64,000 bases of DNA from Bordetella petrii (GTDB lineage Bacteria; Pseudomonadota; Gammaproteobacteria; Burkholderiales; Burkholderiaceae_B). The stretch spans positions 3,426,167 through 3,490,166 of the forward strand of contig NZ_JAFMZZ010000001.1 of NCBI RefSeq assembly GCF_017356245.1. The letters run 5' to 3'. Made by a program: the position numbers and the translations under genes. Below, piece after piece: positions 34,391-45,900 of the stretch. The first letter of the stretch is position 1. Each line of letters opens with the position of its first letter. The notes under the pieces are model-generated. The model had not been told where the DNA came from. It did no database searches and was given only the letters and a program-made list of their open reading frames with translations.

Positions 34391-35212
34391 ATGTCTTTGT
34401 CGAATGCCCCGCTGGGCCAGAATGTCGCCTATCCGGCGCACTACGACCCCAGCCTGCTGTTTCCCATTGCCCGCGCGCCCAACCGGGCCAGCCTGAATCT
34501 GTCCGGCCCCCTGCCCTTTGCCGGCGTGGATATCTGGAACGCGTACGAACTGTCGTGGCTGGACCCCAAGGGCAAGCCGCAGGTCGCCATGGCCACCTTC
34601 ACGGTGCCCGCCGACAGCCCCCATATCATCGAGTCGAAGTCGTTCAAGCTGTACCTGAACTCGTACAACCAGACGCGCCTGGACAGCGCGCAGGTATTGG
34701 GCGAACGGCTGGCGGCCGACCTGTCGGCCGCGGCCGGCGCCCCGGTGGGGGTGGACGTGATTCTGCCGGCGCGCTTCGGCGAACTGGCCATGGCCGAGCT
34801 GGACGGCATCGACCTGGACGGGCTGGACGTGGCCATCGACACCTATGCGCCGGACGCCGGGCTGCTGCGCTGCGCCGCCGGCGCCCCGGTGTCTGAAACG
34901 CTGGCATCGCGGCTGCTGAAATCGAACTGCCCGGTCACGGGGCAGCCCGACTGGGCCAGCGTGCAGATCGCCTATCGCGGCCGCCCGCTCGACCGGGCCG
35001 CGCTGCTGCGCTACCTGGTGTCGTTCCGCGGCCATGCGGAATTCCACGAACACTGCGTGGAGCGCATCTACACCGACATCATGGCGGCCTGCCAGCCCGA
35101 GCAACTGACGGTATATGCGCGCTACACACGGCGCGGCGGGCTGGACATCAACCCCTGGCGCAGCAACGCCGGCACGGCGCCGCCGGCCGACGTGCGCACG
35201 GCGCGGCAGTAG
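34391..35212 (+). CDS. queF: NADPH-dependent 7-cyano-7-deazaguanine reductase
   Basis: A 273-residue bimodular QueF, which reduces preQ0 to preQ1 in queuosine (tRNA wobble-base) synthesis. The NADPH motif [14 protein letters not shown] (residues 81-94), the catalytic Cys180 in [11 protein letters not shown] and Asp187 are all present. The second module ends with [21 protein letters not shown] and [12 protein letters not shown]. The start at 34391 (MSLSNAP) matches family N-termini; an ATG 21 bases upstream is in frame but unneeded. It is cytoplasmic, transcribed divergently from aceA, and convergent with the MFS gene. Confidence 0.95.
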   Translation: MSLSNAPLGQNVAYPAHYDPSLLFPIARAPNRASLNLSGPLPFAGVDIWNAYELSWLDPKGKPQVAMATFTVPADSPHIIESKSFKLYLNSYNQTRLDSAQVLGERLAADLSAAAGAPVGVDVILPARFGELAMAELDGIDLDGLDVAIDTYAPDAGLLRCAAGAPVSETLASRLLKSNCPVTGQPDWASVQIAYRGRPLDRAALLRYLVSFRGHAEFHEHCVERIYTDIMAACQPEQLTVYARYTRRGGLDINPWRSNAGTAPPADVRTARQ

Positions 35213-35243
35213 CGGCGCGGGCGGCTGCGGCCGCCTGGCGGTG

Positions 35244-36551
35244 TTATTTCTGGGGGCTGTAGTGCTTGCCTGGGGCCGGCGCCGCGGCCGACGCCTGGCG
35301 CGCCTGCACGGCGATCCATTGCGCCAGCAGGGCCGCCACGGCGAAGGCCAGGCCGGCGCCCACCCACGGCCCCTGGCTGATGCCGGCATCCAGCAGCAGG
35401 CCGAAGGCCAGCGGCCCCAGCGCCGAGCCGACATCCATGCCGGAATACACCAGGCCGTACACCGAGCCGATGGTGCCCTTGGGGGTGACGCGGCGGATCA
35501 GCATGTCGCGCGACGGGGCCGCCACGCCGGAACAAAACCCGGCCAGGCCCACCACCGCCGCCGCCAGGCCGGCGGGCACCAGCCCCAGGGCCAGCACCAC
35601 CAGTGTCACGCCGGCCAGAATCAGGGCGACGGTAACCGTGCGTTCGGTGCGGGGGGTGGCCGACACCAGGAAGCCGCCGGCCGCCATGCCCAGGGCCGAG
35701 GCCACCATATAGCCCGACAGGGCCGAGCTGGCGGCCACCTTGGACAAATCGTAAAGCTGGCCGAGCAGCGGAATGGTGTAGTTCTGCACCGACGACAGCG
35801 CGATCGAGGTGCAGGCGAAGAACAGGAAGGCGCCCCACAGGGCCGGCTTGGCCAGCAGCGCCGACAGGGTGGCCAGCACGCCGTCCTGGGGCGGCGCGGC
35901 GGCGGGCGCCTCGGGCCTGGCCTGCGCGGGCTCGGACAGGCGCGCCGCGCCGCCGATCAGGTCGCGGCCCAGGATGGTCAGCAGCAGCACCAGCGCCACC
36001 AGGCCGGCCGCGCTGAAGGCGGCCACGCGCCAGTCGGCCAGCAAGGTGATGGACGTGATGAACACCGGCGTCAGGGCCCAGCCCAGGTTGCCCGTCAGGC
36101 CGTGCGTGCTGAACGCATGCCCCAGGCGCGGCGCGCTGATGCGGTTGTTCATGATGGAATAGTCGGCCGGATGGAACACAGAATTGCCGGCGCCGCCCAC
36201 CACGGCGGCCAGCAGCAGCATGGGGTAGCCGTTGGCCGAACCGATCAGCACGCCCGACAGCACGAAACTGGACAGGCCGAACCACAGCACCGGCCGGGCG
36301 CCGATGCGGTCCACCACGAAGCCGGACGAGGCCTGGCCGACGCCCGACACCACATAGAACGTGGACACCAGCAGCCCCAGGCGGGCGAAATCCAGGTCGA
36401 ACGCCGTGCCCAGCGACACGTACAGCGACGGCAGCACCAGCTGGAAGAAATGCGACGAGGCGTGCGCGATGCCGATCAGCAGGATGGTGAGCCAGTCGCG
36501 GCGGCGTAATTCGGGGGAATCCAGCGTGGCGGTATCTGCGGCGGAAGGCAT
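35244..36551 (-). CDS. MFS transporter
   Basis: A 435-residue major facilitator with about twelve transmembrane helices. The loop 2-3 motif VVDRIGARPVLWFG (about 70-83) and the mid-protein charged loop with an Ala/Pro-rich stretch (LSEPAQARPEAPAAAPPQ) are typical. Segments GGAGNSVFHPADYSIMNNRIS and THGLTGNLGWALTP recall fosmidomycin-resistance (Fsr)-type transporters, so efflux of a small drug or metabolite is possible; the substrate is not proven. I choose ATG 36551 because a GTG at 36590 lies inside a terminator hairpin. It follows pgsA on the same strand but is separated from it by that terminator. Confidence 0.88.
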   Translation of the reverse strand: MPSAADTATLDSPELRRRDWLTILLIGIAHASSHFFQLVLPSLYVSLGTAFDLDFARLGLLVSTFYVVSGVGQASSGFVVDRIGARPVLWFGLSSFVLSGVLIGSANGYPMLLLAAVVGGAGNSVFHPADYSIMNNRISAPRLGHAFSTHGLTGNLGWALTPVFITSITLLADWRVAAFSAAGLVALVLLLTILGRDLIGGAARLSEPAQARPEAPAAAPPQDGVLATLSALLAKPALWGAFLFFACTSIALSSVQNYTIPLLGQLYDLSKVAASSALSGYMVASALGMAAGGFLVSATPRTERTVTVALILAGVTLVVLALGLVPAGLAAAVVGLAGFCSGVAAPSRDMLIRRVTPKGTIGSVYGLVYSGMDVGSALGPLAFGLLLDAGISQGPWVGAGLAFAVAALLAQWIAVQARQASAAAPAPGKHYSPQK

Positions 36552-36576
36552 GTCAGCGGTGGCCTGTACGGCCGTG

Positions 36577-36603
36577 AAAAGCGCGGGCACTGCGGGCCCG
36601 CGC
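36577..36603 (-). terminator. Intrinsic terminator downstream of pgsA
   Basis: On the minus strand a perfect 8-bp GC stem (GCGCGGGC with GCCCGCGC, 36603-36596 and 36588-36581, loop 7 nt) is followed by TTTT (36580-36577). It lies 31 bp after the pgsA stop and 26 bp before the MFS start codon. Confidence 0.65.
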
Positions 36604-36633
36604 GGGTGGATACAAGGTTTCGGACGTGCAGGC

Positions 36634-37206
36634 CTATTGGGATTTCTCGCGGATGGCGGGCCAGGCGCGCTGCAGGTAATACAGCATGGACCAGACCGTG
36701 AGCACGGCCGCGATGACGATCAGCACGTCGCCCAGCAGGCGGCTGGACAGCCCGAACAGCGGCTGGTTGTACAGCAGGCAGGGAATGGCGACCATCTGGG
36801 CGGCGGTCTTGAACTTGCCCAGGCGGTGCACCGCCACGCTGGCGCTGGCGCCGATCTTGGCCATCCATTCGCGCAGGGCCGAAATGGTGATTTCGCGCCC
36901 GATGATGATCAGGGAAATAAAGGCGTCGACCCGCCCCAGGTCGAGCAGCACGATCAGGGCGGCGCAGACCATGAGCTTGTCGGCGACCGGATCGAGGAAC
37001 GCGCCGAAGGCCGAGGTCTGGTTCCAGCGGCGCGCCAGCCAGCCGTCGAACCAGTCGGTCAGGGCCGCAATGATGAACGCCCAGGCAGCCAGGGTATCGC
37101 GCGCCGGCTCGGCCATCCAGGAGCCGGGAATGTAGAAAAGCCCGACCACCAGCGGGATCATGGCGATGCGCAGCCATGTCAGGATAATAGGGACGTTGAT
37201 TGGCAT
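36634..37206 (-). CDS. pgsA: CDP-diacylglycerol-glycerol-3-phosphate 3-phosphatidyltransferase
   Basis: A 190-residue membrane enzyme that makes phosphatidylglycerol phosphate from CDP-diacylglycerol. The CDP-alcohol phosphotransferase motif DGWLARRWNQTSAFGAFLDP plus VADK (about residues 54-77) has all the conserved Asp residues. Four to six hydrophobic segments are present, starting with the typical MPINVPIILTWLRIAMIP. An ATG three codons upstream (37215) is equally possible. It lies 45 bp after uvrC on the same strand, the arrangement common in many proteobacteria. Confidence 0.95.
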   Translation of the reverse strand: MPINVPIILTWLRIAMIPLVVGLFYIPGSWMAEPARDTLAAWAFIIAALTDWFDGWLARRWNQTSAFGAFLDPVADKLMVCAALIVLLDLGRVDAFISLIIIGREITISALREWMAKIGASASVAVHRLGKFKTAAQMVAIPCLLYNQPLFGLSSRLLGDVLIVIAAVLTVWSMLYYLQRAWPAIREKSQ

Positions 37207-37251
37207 AATGGGCATATGCTACATCACCCAAGAGAAAAGAGCCCTTCCCCC

Positions 37252-39081
37252 CTATCCTCTTAGGGCTTCGTAGATACGCTCGGCCAGGTCGTGCGAAATG
37301 CCGTCGACCGAGGCCAGGTCTTCGATGCTGGCGGAGGCCACCCCTGAAAAACCGCCGAACCGCGCCAGCAGCCGCTGGCGGCGGCGCGCGCCGACGCCTT
37401 CGATTTCTTCCAGGCGCGACACATTGCGGGCCTTGGCGCGGCGCGCGCGCATGCCGGTAATGGCGAAACGGTGGGCTTCGTCGCGCACCTGGGCGATCAG
37501 CATCAGGGCGGCCGATTCGCCGCCCAGGGCCACCGGCGGGCGGCCGTCGGCGAATACCAGGGTTTCCAGGCCGACCTTGCGCCCTTCCCCCTTGGCCACC
37601 CCCACCAGCGTCTGGATGTCGAGCCCCAGTTCGGCGAACACCTGCCGCGCCACCTCGACCTGGCCCTTGCCCCCGTCGATGAGCACCAGCCCCGGCATGG
37701 GCGCCTCGCCGTCGGCCACCTTGCCGAAGCGGCGCGTCAGCACCTGGCGCATGGCGGCGTAGTCGTCGCCGGGCGTGATGCCGGCGATGTTGTAGCGCCG
37801 GTACTGGGCCGGCTGCATGTCATGGTGCAGGAACACCACGCAAGAGGCCTGGGTGGCCTCGCCGGCGGTGTGGCTGATGTCGAAGCACTCGATGCGCAGG
37901 CCGTCCAGCGCGGTTTCGTCGGTGTCCAGGTCGAGCGCCTCGGCCAGCGCCAGCGTGCGCGCGGCGCGCGCGCCCGATTCGGTCAGGGCGCGGGCCAGCG
38001 CCATGTCGGCATTCTTGGCCGCCTGTTCGAGCCAGGCGCGGCGCACGCCCTGCGGCCGGGTCAGCACGCGCGCGGGGCGCGCGTTGGCCTGCTCGGCCAG
38101 CAGGGTCATCAGCCCGGCATCGGGCAAGGCATGCGAGCACACCAGCACGGGCGGCAGCGGGTTGTCGGTGTAATGCTGCGCGATGAAGGCCTCGAGCACC
38201 TGCGGCGCGTCCTGGCCGTCGACGTGCACCGGAAAGAACGGCTTGTCGCCCAGGTGGCGGCCGGCGCGCACCATCGCCAGATTCACGCAGGTTTTGCCGC
38301 CTGCGGCGGCCACGGCGATGATGTCGGTGTCTTCGCCGCCCGTGTCTTCCATGGTTTGCTGGTGCAGCACCCGGGCCAGCGACCCCATCTGGTCGCGCAG
38401 CGCGGCGGCCTCTTCGAAGCGCAGCTCGCCGGATGCCTGCAGCATGCGCTGCTCGATCTCGCCCATGACCTCGCGCGCCTCGCCGTTCAGGAAGCGGCCG
38501 GCGCGCGCCACATCGCGCGCGTAGTCGTCGGCCGCGATGGCGCCCACGCAGGGCGCCGAACAGCGGCCGATCTGGTGCAGCAGACAGGGACGCGAGCGAT
38601 TGGCGAATACCGTGTCTTCGCAGGTGCGCAGGCGGAACACCTTCTGCAAAATCTGGATGGTTTCGCGCACCGCCCAGGCATTGGGAAACGGCCCGAAAAA
38701 CTGGCCGCGCTTGTTGGTGGCGCCGCGGTAGTAGGCGATGCGCGGCCATTCGTGGCCGGTGATGAGCAGGTACGGGTACGACTTGTCGTCGCGGAACAGG
38801 ATGTTGTAGCGCGGCCGCAGGCTCTTGATGAGGTTGTTTTCAAGCAGCAGCGCCTCGGCCTCGGAACGCGTGACCGTGACCTCGACGCGCGCCACCTTCG
38901 CCACCATCTGGGCGATGCGCGGGCTGGCCAGGTTCTTCTGAAAGTACGACGAGACGCGCTTTTTCAGGTCGCGCGCCTTGCCCACGTACATGACGACGCC
39001 GTCGGCGTCGATATGGCGGTACACACCGGGCAGGTGCGGCAGGTCAGCCAGGAACGATTTGAGATTGAATTCGTCGGGCAT
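37252..39081 (-). CDS. uvrC: Excinuclease ABC subunit C
   Basis: A 609-residue nucleotide-excision-repair nuclease that cuts on both sides of a lesion bound by UvrB. Domain order is intact: GIY-YIG nuclease (about 14-92; [21 protein letters not shown]), Cys-rich region (about 145-180), UVR/UvrB-interacting region (about 205-240), RNase H-like nuclease (about 380-535; [25 protein letters not shown]) and helix-hairpin-helix pair at the end ([16 protein letters not shown]). Its start overlaps the 3' end of nagZ by 38 bp. Confidence 0.97.
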   Translation of the reverse strand: MPDEFNLKSFLADLPHLPGVYRHIDADGVVMYVGKARDLKKRVSSYFQKNLASPRIAQMVAKVARVEVTVTRSEAEALLLENNLIKSLRPRYNILFRDDKSYPYLLITGHEWPRIAYYRGATNKRGQFFGPFPNAWAVRETIQILQKVFRLRTCEDTVFANRSRPCLLHQIGRCSAPCVGAIAADDYARDVARAGRFLNGEAREVMGEIEQRMLQASGELRFEEAAALRDQMGSLARVLHQQTMEDTGGEDTDIIAVAAAGGKTCVNLAMVRAGRHLGDKPFFPVHVDGQDAPQVLEAFIAQHYTDNPLPPVLVCSHALPDAGLMTLLAEQANARPARVLTRPQGVRRAWLEQAAKNADMALARALTESGARAARTLALAEALDLDTDETALDGLRIECFDISHTAGEATQASCVVFLHHDMQPAQYRRYNIAGITPGDDYAAMRQVLTRRFGKVADGEAPMPGLVLIDGGKGQVEVARQVFAELGLDIQTLVGVAKGEGRKVGLETLVFADGRPPVALGGESAALMLIAQVRDEAHRFAITGMRARRAKARNVSRLEEIEGVGARRRQRLLARFGGFSGVASASIEDLASVDGISHDLAERIYEALRG

Positions 39082-40099
39082 GCTGGTAGCGGGTTTCGGC
39101 TTGCAGGGCGTCCCAGCCGGGCGCGGCAAAGCGCGGCATCAGGCGGCGGATGCGGGCCACGGATTCGGCGGCATGCGCCACGTCCAGGCGCTGCAGCAGG
39201 TCGTCGGCCAGGTCGGGCCGGTTGCACACCAGCACCATGTCGCAACCGGCGCCCAGCGCGGCCTGCGCGCGCGCCAGGATGTCGCCCGCCACCGTCGCGC
39301 CTTCCATGGTGAGGTCGTCGGAAAACACCACGCCGTCGTAGCCCAGCTGGCCACGCAGGATGTCCTGCACCCAGCGGCGCGAAAAGCCGGCCGGCTGCTT
39401 GTCGACCTTGGGGTAGATGACGTGGGCCGGCATGACCGCCGGCAGCACGGCATCGCCCAGCCAGGCATAGGGCGCGGCGTCGTCTTTCAGGATGCGCTCG
39501 AGCGTGCGCGGATCGACCGGCATTTCGTGGTGCGAGTCGGCGCCCACGAAGCCATGCCCCGGGAAATGCTTGCCGCAGGCGGCCATGCCGGCCTGCGCCA
39601 GGCCCTGCGCCAGCGCGCGGGCCAGCATGGCCACCACGCGCGGGTCGCGGTGGAAGGCGCGATTGCCGATGACTTTGCTGACGCCGTAGTCCAGGTCGAG
39701 CACCGGCGTGAAGCTGAGGTCGACGCCGCAGGCCCGCAGTTCGGCCGCCAGCACGTAGCCCGCCTCGGTGGCCAGGCGCATGGCGGCCAGAGGGTCGCGG
39801 TCCCAGGCCTTGCCCAGCGCCTGCATGGCGGGCAGCGGCGTGAAGCCGTCGTCGCGGAAGCGCTGCACCCGGCCGCCTTCGTGGTCGACCGCGATCAGCA
39901 GGGGCTCGCCGCGGGCGCGGTGGATTTTGCGGGTCAGCGCGCACAGCTGCTTGCGGTTTTCGAAGTTGCGGGCGAACAGGATCACCCCGCCCACCAGCGG
40001 GTGCCGCAGGCGGCGCTTTTCGTCTTTGGTGAGCGTGGTGCCGGCCACATCGACCATTACCGGGCCGGGCGGCAGCGGGGTTTTGCTTTTCTTGGCCAT
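39044..40099 (-). CDS. nagZ: Beta-N-acetylhexosaminidase
   Basis: A 351-residue family 3 glycosidase that removes N-acetylglucosamine from anhydromuropeptides in cytoplasmic cell-wall recycling. The bipartite active site is visible: [18 protein letters not shown] (about 174-191) with the catalytic His, and the nucleophile Asp in [12 protein letters not shown] (about 259-270). [16 protein letters not shown] near the N-terminus is a family mark. No signal peptide, as expected. Its C-terminal coding part overlaps uvrC by 38 bp. Disturbance of this recycling step can alter AmpC beta-lactamase control in relatives. Confidence 0.95.
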   Translation of the reverse strand: MAKKSKTPLPPGPVMVDVAGTTLTKDEKRRLRHPLVGGVILFARNFENRKQLCALTRKIHRARGEPLLIAVDHEGGRVQRFRDDGFTPLPAMQALGKAWDRDPLAAMRLATEAGYVLAAELRACGVDLSFTPVLDLDYGVSKVIGNRAFHRDPRVVAMLARALAQGLAQAGMAACGKHFPGHGFVGADSHHEMPVDPRTLERILKDDAAPYAWLGDAVLPAVMPAHVIYPKVDKQPAGFSRRWVQDILRGQLGYDGVVFSDDLTMEGATVAGDILARAQAALGAGCDMVLVCNRPDLADDLLQRLDVAHAAESVARIRRLMPRFAAPGWDALQAETRYQHARRIQSQIVPG

Positions 40100-40141
40100 A
40101 TGGGGATCAGTCCTTGGATATGCGGAAATGGCGAACCGGCC

Positions 40142-40579
40142 TCAGGGCTTGCGCTCGACCACCACATAAGCGGCGGCCAGGTCGGATTCGTCGGTAATGG
40201 AAACATGGGCGGCGCCGAAGCGCGGCTGGTACCACTGCAGCAGGCTGGGCGCCAGCACCAGCACCGGCCGGCCGCCCGGCGCATTGAGCGTTTGCACGCG
40301 CGTCCAGGTCATGGGCATGCGCATGCCCAGGCCGATGGCCTTGGAAAAGGCTTCTTTGGCGGCAAAGCGCGTGGCCAGGAAGCGCACCCCGCGGGCCGGG
40401 TCGCGGGCGCGGCGCGCGTGGAATTTCTGCAATTCTTCCGGGCCCAGGATTTTTTCGGCGAAGCGGTCGCCATGGCGTGCCAGCGCGCGCTCGATGCGGT
40501 CGATGCGCAGCAGGTCCATGCCGATGCCGGCGATGCCGCCGGATGGCTGAAAAGAAGAAATGACGGGCGTATCGGACAT
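40142..40579 (-). CDS. acpS: Holo-[acyl-carrier-protein] synthase
   Basis: A 145-residue phosphopantetheinyl transferase that activates acyl carrier protein. The magnesium-binding Asp is in [17 protein letters not shown] (about residues 17-33) and the second motif is [13 protein letters not shown] (about 71-83). The start at 40579 (MSDTPV) gives about 15 residues before the core; a start within the core would remove conserved residues. It is located between pdxJ and nagZ, as in several beta-proteobacteria. Confidence 0.94.
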   Translation of the reverse strand: MSDTPVISSFQPSGGIAGIGMDLLRIDRIERALARHGDRFAEKILGPEELQKFHARRARDPARGVRFLATRFAAKEAFSKAIGLGMRMPMTWTRVQTLNAPGGRPVLVLAPSLLQWYQPRFGAAHVSITDESDLAAAYVVVERKP

Positions 40580-40663
40580 CGGGTTCGGGGTCGGCACACG
40601 GAACGCGGGGCGGCCTCCACCCCGCATCTGGAATGATACGCGACCGGGCCCCGTCCGGCGCGG

Positions 40664-41404
40664 CTAGCGGCCCCGCAACGCCTGCCCGCGGGCCTGCACC
40701 ATCAGGGCCTTCATGTCGCGCACGGCTTTTTCCCAGCCGTCGAACACGGCCTGGGCCACGATGGCATGGCCGATGTTGAGTTCGGCGATGCCGTCGAGCG
40801 CCGCGATGGGCGCCACGTTGCCGTAATGCAGGCCGTGGCCGGCATTGACCCGCATGCCGTGGCGCAGGCCCTCGGCCAGCGCCGCGCGCAAGCGGTCGAG
40901 TTCGGGCCCGGCCTGGCCTTCGGGGGCCTCGGCGTAGGCGCCGGTGTGCAGTTCGATGACCGTGGCGCCCGCCTGGGCGGCGGCCTGGATCTGGGCCGGC
41001 TCGGGGTCGATGAACAGCGACACCCGGATGCCGGCGTCGTGCAGGCGCGCCACGGCGTCGCGCACGCTGTCCAGCGCGCCGGCGACTTCCAGCCCGCCCT
41101 CGGTGGTGAGCTCGGTGCGCTTTTCGGGCACCAGGCACACGTCGCTGGGGCGCACGGCGCAGGCGATATCGAGCATTTCCGGCGTGATGGCGCACTCGAG
41201 GTTCATGCGGGTGCGCAGCAGCGGCCGCATGGCGTGCACGTCGGCATCCTGGATATGGCGGCGGTCTTCGCGCAGATGCAGGGTGATCAGGTCGGCGCCC
41301 GCGTCTTCGGCGCGCAGCGCCGCCGCCACCGGATCGGGATAGGCCGTGTGGCGCTGCTGCCGCAGCGTCGCCACGTGATCGATGTTGACGCCCAGTTCTA
41401 TCAT
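40664..41404 (-). CDS. pdxJ: Pyridoxine 5'-phosphate synthase
   Basis: A 246-residue TIM-barrel enzyme that condenses 1-deoxyxylulose 5-phosphate with 3-amino-2-oxopropyl phosphate in vitamin B6 synthesis. Family motifs include [18 protein letters not shown] at the start, [14 protein letters not shown] (about 40-53), [16 protein letters not shown] (about 89-104) and HTGAYAEA. The catalytic His, Glu and Lys positions are in these motifs. Its ATG overlaps the stop of the outer-membrane efflux gene by four bases, an unusual coupling of a biosynthetic gene to a drug pump operon. Confidence 0.96.
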   Translation of the reverse strand: MIELGVNIDHVATLRQQRHTAYPDPVAAALRAEDAGADLITLHLREDRRHIQDADVHAMRPLLRTRMNLECAITPEMLDIACAVRPSDVCLVPEKRTELTTEGGLEVAGALDSVRDAVARLHDAGIRVSLFIDPEPAQIQAAAQAGATVIELHTGAYAEAPEGQAGPELDRLRAALAEGLRHGMRVNAGHGLHYGNVAPIAALDGIAELNIGHAIVAQAVFDGWEKAVRDMKALMVQARGQALRGR

Positions 41405-42903
41405 GGTGCTTTCGCGGAAGATACCTGCGTGGCTTCGTTCCAGCCGCCGCCCAGCGCCTTGTACAGTTCGACGCGGTTGTTCAGGGCCTCCAGGCCGGCC
41501 TGCACCAGGCCCAGCTGCGCGCTGAAGAAATCGACCTGTGCGGTCTGCACCTGCAGGTAGTTGTCGATGCCGTTGGTATAGCGCAGGTTCGACAATTCCA
41601 GCGTGCGGGCGGTGGACGTCTGCAGCGAGCGCAGCGCGTCGAGCTGCGCGCTGTACGTGGCTTCGCCGGCCAGCGCGTCCGAGACTTCCTGGAACGCCTG
41701 CTGGATGGTCTGCTCGTACTGCGCCACCGCGATGTTGTCGCGCGCCTTGGCCACGTTCAGCCCTTCGCGGATGCTGCCGCCGGCGAAGATGGGCGTGGTG
41801 ATGGACGGCGTGAAATTCCAGGCCCGTTGCCCGCCCTCGAACAGCGAGCCCATCGAGGTGCTGGCAAAGCCCAGCATGCCCGTCAGCGAAATGGTGGGAA
41901 AGAACGCCGCGCGGGCCGCGCCGATGTTGGCATTGGCGGCCTTGAGCTGGTTCTCGGCCGCCATGATGTCGGGACGGCGCTCGAGCAGGTCGGACGGCAG
42001 GCCGGCCGGCACGGTGGCCAGCAGCTGGTCGCGGCCGAACTCGGCGGGCGCCGGCAGGTCGGCCGGCAGCGGCGTGCCCACCAGCACGGTCAGCGCGTTG
42101 ATGGACTGCGCCCGCACCCGCGCCAGCTGCGCCAGGTCGGCCGAGGCCGAATCGAGCAGGCCCCTGGACTGGTTCAGCTCGAGCTCGGACGCCACACCGC
42201 CGTCGAAGCGGCGCTTGACCAGGTTGTAGGACTCCTGGCGCGAGGCCAGCGTCTTGCGGGTCAGGTCGAGCTGGACCTCGGCGGCGCGCTGCGTGAAATA
42301 CGCCTGCGCCACCGCGCCCACCAGGGTGATGTGCACGCTGCGCTGCGCCTGCTCGGTGGCCAGGTACTGCTGGTAGGCCGCTTCGGACAGGTTGCGCAAC
42401 CGGCCGAACAGGTCGATTTCGAAAGTGGTAAGGCCGATGCCCGCCTGGAAGGTGTTGCCCACCGTGTCGGTGCCCGTCGGGCTCATGTTGGCCGGCACGC
42501 GCTGGCGCGTGCCGTCGGTGCCGGCGCCGATGCTGGGCCACTGGGCGCCGCGCTGCACGCCGTACTGGGCGCGCGCTTCTTCGACGCGCTGCACCGCCAC
42601 GCGCAGGTCGCGGTTATTGACCAGCGACAGCTCGATCAGCGCCTGCAGGCGCGGGTCGCGGAAGAAGTCGCGCCAGCCGATGTCGGCCGCCGGCACGCTG
42701 CCCTGCGGCGCCACCGCCTGGGCGGGCTGTTCGGACAGCGACGTGGGCTGGTCGTAGCCGCCGTACTGCACCTTGGGCTGCGCCGGCCAGTCGCCCGGCA
42801 CGGGCGATTCGGGGCGCTGGTAATCGGGGGCCAGCGAGCAGCCGGCCAGCACCGCTGCCAGGCATGCCGACAGCGCGGTTCGTTTGTACATCAGGGCTGT
42901 CAT
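41401..42903 (-). CDS. Outer-membrane efflux lipoprotein (NodT/OprM family)
   Basis: A 500-residue TolC-like channel. The signal ends in lipobox VLAGC (Cys22), so the protein is lipid-anchored. It contains two outer-membrane efflux domains, with the repeated pattern [21 protein letters not shown] / [19 protein letters not shown] and long coiled helices. It would form the outer-membrane exit duct for the RND pump encoded directly upstream. Its start overlaps the pump stop and its stop overlaps pdxJ, each by four bases. Confidence 0.93.
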   Translation of the reverse strand: MTALMYKRTALSACLAAVLAGCSLAPDYQRPESPVPGDWPAQPKVQYGGYDQPTSLSEQPAQAVAPQGSVPAADIGWRDFFRDPRLQALIELSLVNNRDLRVAVQRVEEARAQYGVQRGAQWPSIGAGTDGTRQRVPANMSPTGTDTVGNTFQAGIGLTTFEIDLFGRLRNLSEAAYQQYLATEQAQRSVHITLVGAVAQAYFTQRAAEVQLDLTRKTLASRQESYNLVKRRFDGGVASELELNQSRGLLDSASADLAQLARVRAQSINALTVLVGTPLPADLPAPAEFGRDQLLATVPAGLPSDLLERRPDIMAAENQLKAANANIGAARAAFFPTISLTGMLGFASTSMGSLFEGGQRAWNFTPSITTPIFAGGSIREGLNVAKARDNIAVAQYEQTIQQAFQEVSDALAGEATYSAQLDALRSLQTSTARTLELSNLRYTNGIDNYLQVQTAQVDFFSAQLGLVQAGLEALNNRVELYKALGGGWNEATQVSSAKAP

Positions 42904-45900
42904 TCCTTGCCCTCCTGGCCGGGCGCCGCGGACGGCCCGCTGCCGGATTGGTCGGACTCGGCCTCGCGGGCGCGCTTGGCGGCCTGCTCGGCTTCGAATT
43001 CCTTCAGTTCATTACCCAGCAGGCGCGGCTTGGTCTTGAAGAAGCTGAGCACCACCACGAAGAACGTCGGCACGAAAATCACGGCGAACGGCGTGGCCGC
43101 CAGCATGCCGCCCAGCACGCCGATGCCCACCGCGCGCTGGCTGGCCGCGCCCGCGCCGGTGGCGATGGCCAGCGGGATCACGCCCAGGATGAAGGCCAGC
43201 GAGGTCATCAGGATGGGGCGGAAGCGCAGGCGCGCCGCCTCGACCGTGGCCTCGTACAGCCCCATGCCGCGAGCGTACTGGTCTTTGGCGAATTCGACGA
43301 TTAGGATGGCGTTCTTGGCGGCCAGGCCGATAACAGTGACCATGCCCACCTGGAAGTACACGTCGTTGGACATGCCCAGAACGGACACCAGCGCCACCGC
43401 GCCCAGCATGCCCAGCGGCACCACCAGCATCACCGACAGCGGGATGGCCCAGCTTTCGTACAGGGCTGCCAGCACCAGGAACACCACCAGCAGCGACAGG
43501 CCCATCAGGATGGGAGCCTGGCTGCCCGCCTGGCGCTCTTGGTACGACAGGCCGTTCCACTCGTAGCCGAAGCCCGACGGCAGCTGGCCCACCAGGCGTT
43601 CCATTTCGGCCATGGCCTCGCCCGTGGTGTAGCCGGGCGCCGCGTCGCCGCCGATACGCATCGACTCGTAGCTGTTGTAGCGCACCACCTGCACCGGGCC
43701 CTGGGTCCACTTGGCCGACACGAAGCTCGACAGGGGCACCATGCCGCCCTGGGTATTGTTGACGTTCATCTTGAGGATGTCGTCGACCTGCATGCGATGG
43801 CGCGCCTCGGCCTGCACCCAGATGTTCTGCATGCGGCCCATGTTGGGGAACTTGTCGATGTAGGCCGAGCCCAGCGCCGTGGAAAGCAGCGTGGCGGCCG
43901 CGTCGAAGTCCACGCCCAGGGCGGCGGCCTTGTCGCGGTCGATGGTCAGGTTCAGCTGCGGCCCCTCGCCCAGGCCCGTGATGCGCACCTGCGACAGCAC
44001 GGGGCTCTTCATGGCCATGCCCATCAGCTGGGCGGTGGCCTGGGCCAGCGCCGCGGTGCCCGCGTTGGCGCGGTCCTGCAGGCGGAAGTCGAAGCCGCTG
44101 GCGTTGCCCAGCGAAGAAATGGCGGGCGGCACCAGCGTGAACACCTGTGCGTCGTGGATACCCATCAATTGCTTCTGGAAGGCGGCGAACGCGATCGCGC
44201 CGGCCGAATCCTTGGGGTCCTTGCGCTCCGAGAAGTCTTTCAGGGTCGAGAACGCGATGGCCGCGTTCAGGCCGTTGCCGTTGAAGCTGTAGCCCTGCAC
44301 CGTGATGATGTTCTCCACCGCGGGCAGCGACATGAAATAGCTTTCGACCTGCTCGAGCACCTCGACCGTGCGGTTGGCGCTGGCGCCGGTGGGCAGCTCG
44401 ATGTTGCTGACCACGTAGCCCTGGTCTTCCTCGGGCAGGAACGACGACGGCAGGCGCAAGTACAGCCAGCCCAGCAGCACCACCAGCAACAGGAAGAACA
44501 GCATCATGCGCCCCCCCTTGTGCAGGATGCGCGCCACCCAGTTCTGGTAGTGGTGCGTGGTGGCGTCGAAGCGGCGGTTGAACCAGCCGAAAAAGCCCTT
44601 CTTGTCGACGTGGTGACCCTTCGGGATGGGCTTCAGGATGGTGGCGCACAGCGCCGGCGTGAAGGTCAGCGCCAGGAAGGCCGAGAAGAAGATCGAGACG
44701 GCCATGGCCACCGAGAACTGGCGGTAGATGACGCCCACCGAGCCGCTCATGAAGGCCAGCGGCAGGAACACCGTGACCAGCACCAGCGTGATGCCCACGA
44801 TGGCGCCGCTGATCTGCGGCATGGCCTTCTTGGTGGCCTCTTTGGGCGGCAGCCCTTCGGCGGCCATGATGCGCTCGACGTTCTCGACCACCACGATGGC
44901 GTCGTCCACCAGGATGCCGATGGCCAGCACCATGGCGAACATGGTCAGCACGTTGATGGAAAAGCCCAGCGCCAGCATCACCGCGAAGGCGCCCAGCATG
45001 GCCACCGGCACCACCAGGGCCGGGATCAGCGTATAGCGCACGTTCTGCAGGAACAGGAACATCACCAGGAACACCAGCACCATGGCTTCGCCCAGCGTGT
45101 GCACCACCTGTTCGATGGAGATCTTGACGTAAGGCGCGGTGTCGTACGGGATGTCGTACTTGATGTTGCCCGGGAAATACTGGGACAGCGATTCCATCTG
45201 CGCCCGCACGCCCTCGGCCGTGGCCAGGGCGTTGGCATCGGGCGACAGCACGATGGCGAAGGCGGCGGTGGGCTTGCCGTTCAGGCGCGCGCCGAACTGG
45301 TAGTTGTCGGCACCGACCTCGATGCGCGCCACATCGCGCAGCCGCACCGACGAGCCGTCGGTATTGGCGCGCAGCACGATGTTGCCGAAGGCCTCTACCG
45401 ACGACAGCTGCCCGTTGACGATGACCGTGGCGGTGGAGCGCTGGCTGTCGGGGTTGGGCGGCGCGCCCATGCTGCCGGCCGAGATCAGCACGTTCTGCCG
45501 GCTGATGGCGGCGTTGACCTCGGCCGCGCTCAGATTGAAGCCCACCAGCTTGTCGGGGTCGATCCAGACGCGCATGGCGCGCGGCGCGGCGAACAGCTGG
45601 AACTGCCCCACGCCGGGCACGCGCGAGACCGGGTTCTGGACGTTGCGGGTGATGTAGTCCGCCAGCGCGGTCTGGTCCAGCGTGCCGTCGGTGGACGACA
45701 GCGTGACGATCATCAGGAAGCCGGCGCTGGTCTGTTCGTACTGGATGCCCTGCTGGTTCACGGCCACCGGCAGCTGCGCGGACACGTTGGACACGCGGTT
45801 CTGCACGTCGACCTGCGCCAGATCGGGGTCGGTGCCCGGCGCGAAGGTGGCGGTAATTTGCGACTGGCCGTACGAGTCACTGACCGACTCGTAGTACAGC

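Noticed and set aside
36552..36590. Longer start (GTG at 36590) of the MFS transporter
   Set aside because: It lies inside a well-formed terminator hairpin downstream of pgsA, so translation from there is unlikely.
37471..39312. A long open frame of more than 600 codons antisense to uvrC and nagZ
   Set aside because: Its composition is His/Arg/Gly-rich with no domain; it mirrors codon bias of the real minus-strand genes. Similar antisense frames opposite the efflux pump, dehydratase and cco genes were dismissed for the same reason.
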